NCBI RefSeq assembly: GCF_017876115.1
Contig: NZ_JAGINO010000021.1
Span: forward strand, 1-64,000
Direction of reading: 5' to 3'
Length of the DNA stretch: 64,000 bases
From: Azospirillum picis
GTDB taxonomy: Bacteria; Pseudomonadota; Alphaproteobacteria; Azospirillales; Azospirillaceae
Both the position numbers and the translations under genes were made by a program. Of this stretch, positions 25,492-33,454 are shown piece by piece (position 1 is the first letter of the stretch; every line of letters starts with the position of its first letter). A model generated the notes under the pieces. That model did not search any database. It was not told the origin of the DNA and worked only from the letters and a program-made list of their open reading frames with translations.

Positions 25492-26703
25492 CTAGCGGAA
25501 CAGGATGCGGTCGGCGGCACCGCTCCAGCCGACGGTGCTTTGGGCGGGGAACGCCTGCGGAGCGTCCAGCCAGCGGTCGAGCATGTCGATGTGGAGCGGG
25601 TCGCTGAGCGTCGGCGTATGGCCGACGTCGGGAACATGAAGGACGCTGACCCGCGGCTTCCCCATCATGCGGTCGATGGTGGAGTCGAGCAGCGCATCGC
25701 TCATCATCCCATGCACCAGCAGGATCTGGCAGCCGATGCGGTGCCAGTCGTCCCATTGCTCATGGTCCTGCGCCGCGCCATCGCGGTAGCACTGCAGCGC
25801 ACGAATGTCGTGGCGATAGACACGCCCGCAATTCTCCCCGCACCAGCGGGTCTGGTGGAAGCTGTTGTGGAGGAGCACGGTATCATCCACCGGCCCGTCG
25901 TTCTTCTGGGCGGCGCCGGTCCGGTGGAAGAGTTGTGCCGGGTGGCGGAACACGTAATGACGGGCCACCGACTCCGCTCGACGGCGACGACGCTCCGTCG
26001 GAATGAAGGGCCCGATGTCGTTGAGGATCAGGCGATCGACCAGCGCCGGCGCCTCGGCGGCCACCCGCATGGCCACGCTGCCGCCGAGCGAGGAGCCCAG
26101 CAGGGTGACGCGCTCCAGGCGCTTGTGCCGGATGAGCGCCAGCACCTGGGCGACATTGGCCTCGAAACTGTAATCCGACTGCTCCGCCAGCCAGCCGCTG
26201 CGTCCGCGCCCTGCCCAGTCCATGCACAGCACATGGTAGCGGCGCGACAGCGCACGGGCGAGATAGTCGAAACGCCGGGCCGAATTGGCGATGCCGCCCA
26301 GGCAGATGAGTGTCGGCTGCAGCGGGCTGCCCCACTCCGTGTAGGCCAGCGGAATAGTGTAGTCGTTGCGCAGCCGTTCCACCGTGCCCGGCTGCAAGGC
26401 CGCCGTGTGCGTATAATCGAACCGGCGCAGCGTATGCCCGCCCCCGATCAGCGGCTCGATCGAGCGCATGATCTTCTCGTAGTCCTTCCAGGTCATGTGC
26501 TCGGCCGAAGCGAAGCCGATCCGGTCGAGCGCTGCGCGAAGCGCGTCCATTGGGGTCGCCGGAAGCGGCGGCTTTGCGAGGGGGCCGGAAGGAAGGTGGT
26601 CCGCCGAAAGACCATCGACGGCTGCGGGAATGCCGGTGCTGCTCCGCAGGACCGCGGTGGCCGGACCGGTGAGTACGGGCTCGACGAGCATCTGGTCAGG
26701 CAT
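25492..26703 (-). CDS. Alpha/beta hydrolase with long N-terminal extension
   Basis: The 403-residue protein has an alpha/beta-hydrolase fold from about residue 130. It shows ICLGGIANSARRFDYLA, the strand YHVLCMDWAGRGRSGW, the nucleophile elbow LLGSSLGGSVA, the LILNDIGPFIP strand and the catalytic His in VPDVGHTPTLSD. The first 120 residues carry no known domain. I prefer the ATG at 26703; the aaggagg lies 11 nt upstream, while the ATG at 26712 is only 2 nt from it. The gene start overlaps the MFS stop by 8 nt, so transport and hydrolysis of one substrate are probably linked. Confidence 0.87.
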   Translation of the reverse strand: MPDQMLVEPVLTGPATAVLRSSTGIPAAVDGLSADHLPSGPLAKPPLPATPMDALRAALDRIGFASAEHMTWKDYEKIMRSIEPLIGGGHTLRRFDYTHTAALQPGTVERLRNDYTIPLAYTEWGSPLQPTLICLGGIANSARRFDYLARALSRRYHVLCMDWAGRGRSGWLAEQSDYSFEANVAQVLALIRHKRLERVTLLGSSLGGSVAMRVAAEAPALVDRLILNDIGPFIPTERRRRRAESVARHYVFRHPAQLFHRTGAAQKNDGPVDDTVLLHNSFHQTRWCGENCGRVYRHDIRALQCYRDGAAQDHEQWDDWHRIGCQILLVHGMMSDALLDSTIDRMMGKPRVSVLHVPDVGHTPTLSDPLHIDMLDRWLDAPQAFPAQSTVGWSGAADRILFR

Positions 26704-28465
26704 GGGCGTCATCGCCTCCTTGGACGAACAGGGGGGCCGAAGTACGGTTGGGAACAGGAGATGCCGGCCGGTCCCGCGACGGGACCAGCAGGAAGACGGC
26801 GCAGAATGCGGTCCCGCACAGCATGCCGAGCACGCCGAGTGCGCCAAGTGCCGCCTGCACACCGAAGCGATCGGCAAGCGCCGCCGCCAGCAGGGGCCCC
26901 GCCACCGAACCGCCACGTTCGAGCAGGCGGTAGACCGCGAAGACACTGGTGGAGCCGATCCGGTCGCATTCGTCGCGGCAGACCTCCGGCACCAGCGCCA
27001 ACTGCGTGGAATTGTTGAGGGCATGAGCGATGCCGAGTGCCCCAATGCCGGCCACGATGCCAGGCACGCCAGGCGCCTGAAGGACCACGAGCGTGCCGGC
27101 GCCTCCGATCAGCCCGCCGATGCCGGCAAACAGCGCATGCCGTCCGGCCCGGTCGGCGACATGCGAAAGCCGGGGCGCGAAGAGGGCGATGATCAGGCCA
27201 TAGAGCATCATCATGCGGCCAATGCCCGCCGGCGTCTCCCCGGCGGCATGAAGCGACACCGGGACGAGGTAGAACAGGTAGCCGGTCAACATCAGCTTGG
27301 TCGGCACCGAGGAGAAGAGCAGCAGCGCCATGAAGCGCGGATTGCGGAAGAGACCGGCGGCCACGCGCAGCCGAAAGGGCGACGCCTGCCCGGCTCCCGG
27401 GTGATCGGCCGGCAGCAGCAGCGTGGTGCCCGCGGCCGCCAGAGCCAGCAGCGCCGATACCAGGAAGGTCGCACGGGGGCCGACATGATCGGCCAGGATG
27501 CCGCCGATCGGCGCACCGCACAGCCCTGCCACGATCACGGCGGCGACGAACCGCGCCATGCCGCGTGCGCGCTGTCCCACCGGGGTATGGCGGGCAATGA
27601 AGCCCTGCGCGGCGATGAACATCACCGCGTAGCCGAGCGCGCAGGCGCTCCGCCACAGCAGCAATTCGGTCAGCGACTGGGCCGCGGCGGTTCCCGCAAA
27701 GCCGGCCACGGCGGGCAGGACACCCAGCAGCAGCGTACGGCGGCTGCCGAACCGGTCGGCCCAGACGCCGGCAAACGGCGTGAAGACGGCAACCAGAAGC
27801 ATGAACAGCCCGATCGGCAAGCCCATCATCAGGGTTTCCGACAGGCCGGCGACCGGGACATAGAGTTCGCGCGCGTAGAGCGGCAGGAAGGAGCGGGAAA
27901 GTTCCTCCGCCAGCATGAACAGGAACAGGGCGAAGCGCATGGCGGCCACGCCGCCTTCCCTGTCCTCGCCGGAGGCCCGTGCCAGCGGCGCCGGCCGTGC
28001 CGCCAGCAGAAGGAGCACCTCGAAGGCCAGAAGCAGCGACACCGCCGCCATGACGGCAGCTTCCAGGAGGAACGATCGCAGTGCCGTCGGCTCCAGCACT
28101 CCGGTCAGGCGCGGCACCAGGCCGGCCGCGAACGCCACAATGGCCAGCGTGACCGGGATCAGCCCACGAAATGGAGTGGCACCGGCAAGACGCATCGACG
28201 ATGGCAGCAGGAGCGCCAGAATGCCAACTGCGGCCATCGGCAAGGCTGCAACCACCCGGATATGGTCGCGCATGTTGCACAGTGCCGTTCCATCGTGCTG
28301 TGCCTGCGGACCGGAGAAACCAGTCGACAGTCCGGTGAAGCCAAAGCTCTGCTGGCCGCAAATCGCGTAAAATTTTGCAAAAATCAGATAGGAGAGGAGG
28401 GAGAGGCAGAAGATCGTCAGCAGGGGCAGCGTTAGGCGGGGACGCACGACCAATGCGGGTTGCAT
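26696..28465 (-). CDS. MFS transporter with four extra N-terminal membrane helices
   Basis: The 589-residue protein begins with a four-helix unit (about residues 10-165). It has a short Cys-containing extracytoplasmic loop between the first two helices and ends at LLLAFEVLLLLAARP. A twelve-helix MFS permease follows from about residue 180. MFS features include the LPLYARELYVP first-helix end, GVWADRFGSRRTLLLG (loop 2-3 motif A) and GGILADHVGPRATFLVSALLAL in the middle. The N-terminal unit is not part of ordinary MFS proteins and looks like a membrane sensor or partner fusion. The ATG at 28465 has ggag 6 nt upstream. The substrate is unknown; the overlapping hydrolase suggests an ester or conjugate. 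Confidence 0.85.
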   Translation of the reverse strand: MQPALVVRPRLTLPLLTIFCLSLLSYLIFAKFYAICGQQSFGFTGLSTGFSGPQAQHDGTALCNMRDHIRVVAALPMAAVGILALLLPSSMRLAGATPFRGLIPVTLAIVAFAAGLVPRLTGVLEPTALRSFLLEAAVMAAVSLLLAFEVLLLLAARPAPLARASGEDREGGVAAMRFALFLFMLAEELSRSFLPLYARELYVPVAGLSETLMMGLPIGLFMLLVAVFTPFAGVWADRFGSRRTLLLGVLPAVAGFAGTAAAQSLTELLLWRSACALGYAVMFIAAQGFIARHTPVGQRARGMARFVAAVIVAGLCGAPIGGILADHVGPRATFLVSALLALAAAGTTLLLPADHPGAGQASPFRLRVAAGLFRNPRFMALLLFSSVPTKLMLTGYLFYLVPVSLHAAGETPAGIGRMMMLYGLIIALFAPRLSHVADRAGRHALFAGIGGLIGGAGTLVVLQAPGVPGIVAGIGALGIAHALNNSTQLALVPEVCRDECDRIGSTSVFAVYRLLERGGSVAGPLLAAALADRFGVQAALGALGVLGMLCGTAFCAVFLLVPSRDRPASPVPNRTSAPLFVQGGDDAHA

Positions 28466-29248
28466 AAAACGCTCCAGGCACACTCACATTTTCAAGGAAG
28501 TGAGCTGGAGGTTAGATCCTAACTCCAAAGATTTGGTAAACCGAAATTGCAGCGAAAATAAATATGATCGGCGCGTTGAACATACTTAGGTATGTTGGAT
28601 TGTTTGAAGCGCTGATGCTGAAAATGTTCTGTAAAAAGCCGTCTTTCGTATGATCTTCCGCGATTTATTACCGTTTCGACATAGCCAACCGTCCAACTCC
28701 GTGCGTAATACCACCTATCGCTCGCTAATTGCTTCTTAACCATAAAAAATTTGCCGCTTGAAAGCATCAGGCCGTCGCAGTCGCCACATCCTTTGCGAGA
28801 TCATGTTTCTGAACATGTACTCAAAAGCGGAAGCCTACAACCTGAGAGAGGGAGGGTCGCATTGTTTCTTAACTCCTGCGTTCCGTCCCGCACTTGGCGA
28901 TCCGCTCGACCGTCGCTCATGCACAGCAGAGTTCCCGTGCGTAGGTTCCGGTTGCGGGATGGCGAGGCGCGTTTCGCCTACTTCCCGCCATAAGCCCGGT
29001 CCGCCATCGTGAAAGAAAAACGGTCCCGCTTTTCGATCGTCGTCAAACCAAGTCCATAATGCTGTCCGATGGGAAATTCCGCATCTCGATCACAGCAAAA
29101 ATAATGATGGCGCGCCTTGGTGAGCGTGGCTATCGTGGCGTCAGTTTGCGCGAATCATCATGCGTGAATGCGGTTTTCCGTGCCTTGGGGATAAATCCGA
29201 AGGAGTAGGTCAACCGGGGTATGACTGGATTTGTTTTGGTGAGGCATG
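28466..29248. other. AT-rich regulatory block between MFS gene and polyene cluster
   Basis: This 783 bp non-coding block is far richer in A+T than its surroundings, especially at 28500-28860. It contains two palindromes, AACATAC-N4-GTATGTT at 28579-28596 and CATGTT-N4-AACATG at 28802-28817. It probably holds the divergent promoters of the MFS unit (minus) and the pigment operon (plus), and could be a target of an AT-binding nucleoid protein. A 49-codon frame at 29059-29208 is listed separately. Confidence 0.5.
29059..29208 (+). CDS. Possible 49-residue small protein before the ACP gene
   Basis: An ATG at 29059 opens a 49-codon frame ending at TAG 29206-29208. The middle reads MMARLGERGYRGVSLRESS, basic and plausible for a small regulator or peptide. 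No Shine-Dalgarno sequence is visible, and codon third positions are not as GC-rich as in real genes nearby. It lies 40 nt before the ACP gene. I consider it a weak candidate. Confidence 0.25.
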   Translation: MLSDGKFRISITAKIMMARLGERGYRGVSLRESSCVNAVFRALGINPKE

Positions 29249-29524
29249 ATGAGTGACTTGAAGACCGCGTCACCCTCTGAACTCGATCTGGCCGCCCTGA
29301 TCGTGAACACACTTACGCTCGAAACCGCTCCTGACGACATCGACCCCGAAGCGCCCCTCTATGGAGAGGGCCTTGGCCTCGATTCCATCGACATCCTCGA
29401 GGTGGCGCTCGCGGTATCCAAGGCCTACGGCGTCAAGCTGAGGGCGGACGACGAGAACAACACGAAGATCTTCGCCTCGCTGCGCACGCTGACCAATCAT
29501 ATTCAAAATCTCAAAGCATCCTGA
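29249..29524 (+). CDS. Acyl carrier protein of aryl-polyene-type cluster
   Basis: The 91-residue acidic carrier protein has the phosphopantetheine attachment site at Ser46 in GLGLDSIDILE. Its helix I is ELDLAALIVNTLTLE. The ACP would carry the growing polyene chain between ketosynthase, ketoreductase and dehydratases. The second of two adjacent ATGs is chosen because gagg lies 4 nt upstream; the first leaves only 1 nt. The stop overlaps the next start as TGATG. It is the first gene of a twelve-gene plus-strand operon. Many aryl polyene clusters have two ACPs; only this one is seen here. Confidence 0.93.
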   Translation: MSDLKTASPSELDLAALIVNTLTLETAPDDIDPEAPLYGEGLGLDSIDILEVALAVSKAYGVKLRADDENNTKIFASLRTLTNHIQNLKAS

Positions 29525-30156
29525 TGCGGGAGGCGGCCAACTGGCTCGGGGTCGGCGCCGGCCTCTCGGTCATCGCCCTTTATCCGCTGTTCCTCCACGG
29601 CGCCATCGTCACCGACCTGCATGCCGGCACGGCGATGGCCCTGGTGCTGGTACAGGCCGCTGCCACGGGGCTGCTGGTCGGCCGCGCATCGCGCCGCCAC
29701 CGCTGGCTCGCGCTGGTCGCGGCGGCGACCGTTGTCGCTCTGTCGTGGCACTCCACCCATCATGGACTGCTGGCGGCGGCGGCACTCAACCATGCCGCCA
29801 TCTATTTTGGCCTCCTGGCTCTGTTCGGCCGCACACTGCGGCCTGGGAACGAGCCGCTCGTCACGACCATGGCCCGCAAGATCCGCGGCAGCCTGACGGA
29901 AGAGATGCTGGTCTATACCCGCCGCGTGACGATCGCCTGGTGCCTGTTCTTCGCCGGGCAACTGGCGATGTCGGCCCTCCTCTTCCAATCGGCGAGCGAA
30001 GCGGCCTGGTCCTTCTTCATCAATATCCTTGACCTGCCTCTGGTCGCGACGATGTTCCTGCTGGAATACGCGTACCGGCTGCGCAGGTTCCGCAACTACG
30101 CCCACGGCTCGATCGCCGATGTCGTCCGCGTCTTCTCCGAGCGGGCGAAACCATGA
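29524..30156 (+). CDS. COG4648-like integral membrane protein of the polyene cluster
   Basis: The 210-residue protein has about five or six helices: SVIALYPLFLHGAIV, ALVLVQAAATGLLV, WLALVAAATVVALSW, AAIYFGLLALFG, TIAWCLFFAGQLAMSALLF and a last one near LDLPLVATMFLLEYAYR. A conserved-looking soluble loop in the middle (PGNEPLVTTMARKIRG) precedes the last two helices. It resembles the COG4648 membrane proteins found in aryl polyene clusters, whose exact task is unknown but which accompany the ligase and ACP. Its start is the TGATG overlap with the ACP stop. Confidence 0.8.
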   Translation: MREAANWLGVGAGLSVIALYPLFLHGAIVTDLHAGTAMALVLVQAAATGLLVGRASRRHRWLALVAAATVVALSWHSTHHGLLAAAALNHAAIYFGLLALFGRTLRPGNEPLVTTMARKIRGSLTEEMLVYTRRVTIAWCLFFAGQLAMSALLFQSASEAAWSFFINILDLPLVATMFLLEYAYRLRRFRNYAHGSIADVVRVFSERAKP

Positions 30157-30175
30157 CGGCGGTGAGCGAACGGTT

Positions 30176-31567
30176 ATGGCCAAGACGGATCGCCGAGCGA
30201 TGACGATGCTGTCCACCACCCGCCTTCCCCTGATCCGGCACCGTGGTCCCGACGACCTGTTCGCATGGCATGACGGTGCCGCCGTGAAGGTGCGGGATTT
30301 CCTCGCCGCCGTGCACGGCTTGGCGCTGCGGCTGCCGGAACGTGCGCATGTGCTGAACCTGTGTGCGGACCGGCTGGGCTTCACGATCGGGCTGGGTGCG
30401 GCCCTGCTGCGTCGGCAGATCAGCCTGCTCCCCCCCAGCGATACCCCGGCCACGCTGCACCAGATCAAGGAAAGCTATCCGGATCTGGTCTGCCTGACCG
30501 ACGCAGGCGTTCACTACCCCGGTTTCGACCAGGTCGAGGCATTGCCGTCCGGCGGCTTGGCAGGGCTGGAACGCGCCGGACTGGCATCCGGTGACGATGC
30601 CCTCGCCTTCCCGGCCGACCAGGTTGCGGCAATCGCTTTCACGTCGGGGTCCACCGGTCGGCCGATGCCGCAGGTGAAGAGCTGGGGAACCCTGGTGCGC
30701 AGCGTCCGTGGCGCCGGCAAGGTGCTTGGCCTGGCGGCCATGCAGGGTGCCGGGCTGGTCGGAACGGTGCCGCACCAGCACATGTACGGGCTGGAGTCGG
30801 TCGCCCTGCTGTCGCTCCAGCACGGGCTGGTGATGCATGCCAGACGCCCGCTGTTCCCGGCCGACATCGCCGCCGGGCTCGCCGTCTTTCCGGAACGGCG
30901 CATCCTGGTGACCACGCCGGTCCATTTGCAGGCCCTGCTGGCCGACGGCTCGGCACTGCCGCCGATCGACCTGATCCTGTGCGCCACGGCACCGCTGGCC
31001 CCACAGCTCGCTGCCGATGCGGAGGCACGCATGGGGGCTCCCCTCCACGAGATTTACGGCTGCTCGGAGACCGGCCAGCTCGCGCTGCGACGCACCAGCG
31101 CCACGGCGGAATGGCTCTGCATCGACGGCATCCACCTGCGCCAGGACGAACAGGGAACCTGGGCTTCGGGCGAGTTCCTGGATGGTGAAACCCTGTTGGC
31201 CGATGTGATCGAGCTTAAGAGCGACACCCGGTTCATCCTGCACGGCCGTTCGGCCGATCAGGTGAACATAGCCGGCAAACGCAGTTCGCTGGCCTACCTC
31301 AACCACCATCTCAACTCGATCGAAGGGGTCCGGGACGGCGTCTTCTTCATGCCGCGCGACGACGGCGCCAGGACGACCCGGCTGGCCGCTCTGGTGGTGG
31401 CGCCCGACCTGGACACAGAAACGCTTCTCGGACGGCTACGCGAACGGATAGACCCGATCTTCCTGCCGCGGCCGCTCCGCTTCGTGGATGCCCTGCCGCG
31501 CAACCCCACCGGCAAGCTCCCGCGCGAAGCGCTGCTGCGGCTGCTCCACGACACGCGACAAGACTAG
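30176..31567 (+). CDS. AMP-dependent acyl/aryl acid ligase of the polyene cluster
   Basis: The 463-residue adenylate-forming enzyme has the P-loop AIAFTSGSTGRP, the core motif EIYGCSETGQLALR, and an ATP-binding segment near SADQVNIAGKRSS, with the catalytic Lys in LPRNPTGKLPREAL. It is shorter than typical acyl-CoA ligases but matches the aryl-polyene ligase type, which activates the aryl starter acid for loading onto ACP. I chose the ATG at 30176; ATGs at 30200 and 30206 are alternatives. A 16-codon overlapping reading frame (30153-30203) begins in the previous stop (ATGA) and ends over the 30200 ATG. It could couple translation, which would favour the later start. Confidence 0.9.
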   Translation: MAKTDRRAMTMLSTTRLPLIRHRGPDDLFAWHDGAAVKVRDFLAAVHGLALRLPERAHVLNLCADRLGFTIGLGAALLRRQISLLPPSDTPATLHQIKESYPDLVCLTDAGVHYPGFDQVEALPSGGLAGLERAGLASGDDALAFPADQVAAIAFTSGSTGRPMPQVKSWGTLVRSVRGAGKVLGLAAMQGAGLVGTVPHQHMYGLESVALLSLQHGLVMHARRPLFPADIAAGLAVFPERRILVTTPVHLQALLADGSALPPIDLILCATAPLAPQLAADAEARMGAPLHEIYGCSETGQLALRRTSATAEWLCIDGIHLRQDEQGTWASGEFLDGETLLADVIELKSDTRFILHGRSADQVNIAGKRSSLAYLNHHLNSIEGVRDGVFFMPRDDGARTTRLAALVVAPDLDTETLLGRLRERIDPIFLPRPLRFVDALPRNPTGKLPREALLRLLHDTRQD

Positions 31568-31579
31568 GAGGCGTCCCGC

Positions 31580-31873
31580 TTGCTCCGGCAGACCGACATC
31601 CTCTTTCCCGCCGACCATCCGACGGCGGTCGGGCATTTCCCCGGCAACCCGATCATTCCCGGAGCCGTGCTGCTCGATACCGCACTGACCGCGATCGCCA
31701 CGGCCACAGGCCGTGGCCGCGACGCCTGCCGCCTTCGTTCGGCCAAGTTCCTGCGGCCCATACGGCCGGGTGACCGGCTCCTGATCGAATGGCGGGACGG
31801 GTCGGACGGCGGGTTCACCTTCACCGGCAGCATCGACGGCCAGCCGGTGCTGAACGGAGTTGTGGCGCCATGA
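31580..31873 (+). CDS. Hot-dog 3-hydroxyacyl-ACP dehydratase, ApeI-like
   Basis: The 97-residue hot-dog protein has HFPGNPIIPGAVLLDTAL, the FabZ/FabA-type active-site helix motif with the catalytic His19. The family dehydrates 3-hydroxyacyl-ACP to the trans-enoyl-ACP in each extension cycle; here it should help build the conjugated double bonds. The start is a TTG at 31580, supported by a strong aggagg at 31566-31571, 8 nt upstream. The stop overlaps the next start as ATGA. It is smaller than FabZ (about 150 residues), as is usual for polyene-cluster dehydratases. Confidence 0.88.
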   Translation: MLRQTDILFPADHPTAVGHFPGNPIIPGAVLLDTALTAIATATGRGRDACRLRSAKFLRPIRPGDRLLIEWRDGSDGGFTFTGSIDGQPVLNGVVAP

Positions 31874-32850
31874 AACGGCCACTGCGCGAGACGCCGGCCG
31901 ACAGCCCCACGGCACCGGGCACGGCGCCGCCATCCGGCGGAAGGCGGCGGCGGAAGGAATGGATGAACCGGCCGGAGCGCAGCACGACGTCGGCGATCAA
32001 GTTCATCGTCTGGGTTGCCCTGTCGCTCGGCCGTCCCGCGGCACGGCTGCTGCTCTACCCAATCTGCCTCTATTTCATCCTGTTCTCGCGCAAGCCCCGC
32101 AAGGCGTCAGCCCGCTTCCTGGCCAGGGCGCTGGGGCGCCCGCCGGCCTTCACCGACCTGTTTCGCCACTATCATGTCTTCGCCGCCTGCCTGCTGGACC
32201 GGGTCTTCTTCCTGAACGACCAGACGGATGATTTCGAAATCCACGTCCATGGCGAGGATGTCGTCATCGACGTCATGGAACGGGGCGAAGGCTGCCTCCT
32301 GCTCGGCGCGCATATGGGAAGCTTCGAGGCCATCCGCATGCTCGGCCATCGGCAGCGGGACCTGCGCGTCAGTCTGGTGATGTACGAGGAGAACGCACGC
32401 AAGATCAATTCGGTCCTGAACGCCATCAATCCCCTGCTGTCGCTGGAGGTCATCGGGCTGGGGCGACCGGATTCCATGCTGCGCGTCCGCGAACGGCTGG
32501 ACCAGGGCCATTTCGTCGGCATGCTCGCCGACCGGACGCTGGATGGCGAGGCGGAAGTCCGCCTCCCCTTCCTGGGCGAGCCGGCGGCGTTCGCCCTCGG
32601 CCCCTTCCAACTGGCGGCGATGCTGAAGCGGCCGGTGGTCCTGATGATGGGCATCTATCGCGGCGGCCGGCGATACGACGTTCATTTCGAGAGGATCGCC
32701 GACTTCTCCGACTGCCGGATCCAGGATCGCCCGGTGCAGGACCGTCCGGGCCTGGTGCGCTGGGCGGCCGGGCGCTATGCCGACCGGCTGGAGCATTACG
32801 CCCGCTCGTTTCCCTACAACTGGTTCAATTTCTATGATTTCTGGCGATAG
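31870..32850 (+). CDS. LPLAT-family acyltransferase of the polyene cluster
   Basis: The 326-residue protein has a basic, Pro-rich N-terminus, a membrane stretch (about residues 35-75) and a lysophospholipid acyltransferase domain. The domain has LLGAHMGSFEAIRML, the HX4E-type active-site motif like LpxL/HtrB, then VGMLADRTLDGEAEVRLPFLG. This matches COG4261-type acyltransferases of aryl polyene clusters, which probably transfer the finished chain onto a lipid acceptor in the inner membrane. In many clusters this domain is fused to a glycosyltransferase; here the glycosyltransferase is a separate gene at 40574-41359. Confidence 0.88.
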   Translation: MKRPLRETPADSPTAPGTAPPSGGRRRRKEWMNRPERSTTSAIKFIVWVALSLGRPAARLLLYPICLYFILFSRKPRKASARFLARALGRPPAFTDLFRHYHVFAACLLDRVFFLNDQTDDFEIHVHGEDVVIDVMERGEGCLLLGAHMGSFEAIRMLGHRQRDLRVSLVMYEENARKINSVLNAINPLLSLEVIGLGRPDSMLRVRERLDQGHFVGMLADRTLDGEAEVRLPFLGEPAAFALGPFQLAAMLKRPVVLMMGIYRGGRRYDVHFERIADFSDCRIQDRPVQDRPGLVRWAAGRYADRLEHYARSFPYNWFNFYDFWR

Positions 32851-33454
32851 ACCCACCCGGCGCCTCCTGCTGGCGATCCCGTTGGCGGTCACCGCAACGG
32901 TTCTTGCGAGCGCTAGCGCCCCGGTGGCCGCGGCCGAGGGCAGGCCGTGGGGGTTGGAGGATCTGTTCGCGGAATTCGCTCAGGTCCGCGAATCCGATGC
33001 CCGCTTCGTCGAGACACGGACCGTCAGCCTGCTGAATGCCCCCCTGGAAAGCAGCGGGATCCTGTCCTACCGCCGCCCTGACCTCTTCGAGAAACGCACG
33101 CTCCAACCGGAGGCGGAGAGCCTGCGGGTGGACGGCGACCGGCTGACGCTGACGCGGGCGGACGGTGCGGCGCGCACGCTGTCCGTATCGTCGATGCCGG
33201 AGATCCAGACCTATGTGGAGAGCATCCGTGCGACCCTGCGCGGCGACGTGCCGACGATGATGCGCTTCTACGAGGTGGTTCTCCAGGGCACGTCCCAGGA
33301 ATGGCGCATGGATCTGACGCCGAGAGCGGCGGAGGCGCGCCGGATGGTGCGGCGGATCGTCATCGTCGGCCGCCGTGCCGCGATCCGGCAGATCGACGTC
33401 GAACAGTCCGACGGCGACCGCTCCACGATGACGATCCTCCCGGACCCGGCATGA
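32834..33454 (+). CDS. LolA-like outer-membrane lipoprotein carrier protein
   Basis: The 206-residue exported protein has a signal peptide (basic RRLLLAIPLAV then ASAPVAAA). The mature part follows the LolA-like pattern: FAQVRESDARFVETRT, ESSGILSYRRPDLFEKRTL, DGDRLTLT and a final strand rich in Arg. In aryl polyene clusters this protein is thought to escort the lipidated pigment across the periplasm. The ATG at 32834 overlaps the acyltransferase gene by 17 nt, and the stop overlaps the MMPL start as ATGA. Confidence 0.9.
   Translation: MISGDRPTRRLLLAIPLAVTATVLASASAPVAAAEGRPWGLEDLFAEFAQVRESDARFVETRTVSLLNAPLESSGILSYRRPDLFEKRTLQPEAESLRVDGDRLTLTRADGAARTLSVSSMPEIQTYVESIRATLRGDVPTMMRFYEVVLQGTSQEWRMDLTPRAAEARRMVRRIVIVGRRAAIRQIDVEQSDGDRSTMTILPDPA

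Noticed and set aside
28519..28767. 82-codon minus-strand frame in the AT-rich block
   Set aside because: No ribosome-binding site, unusual aromatic-rich composition and low coding bias.
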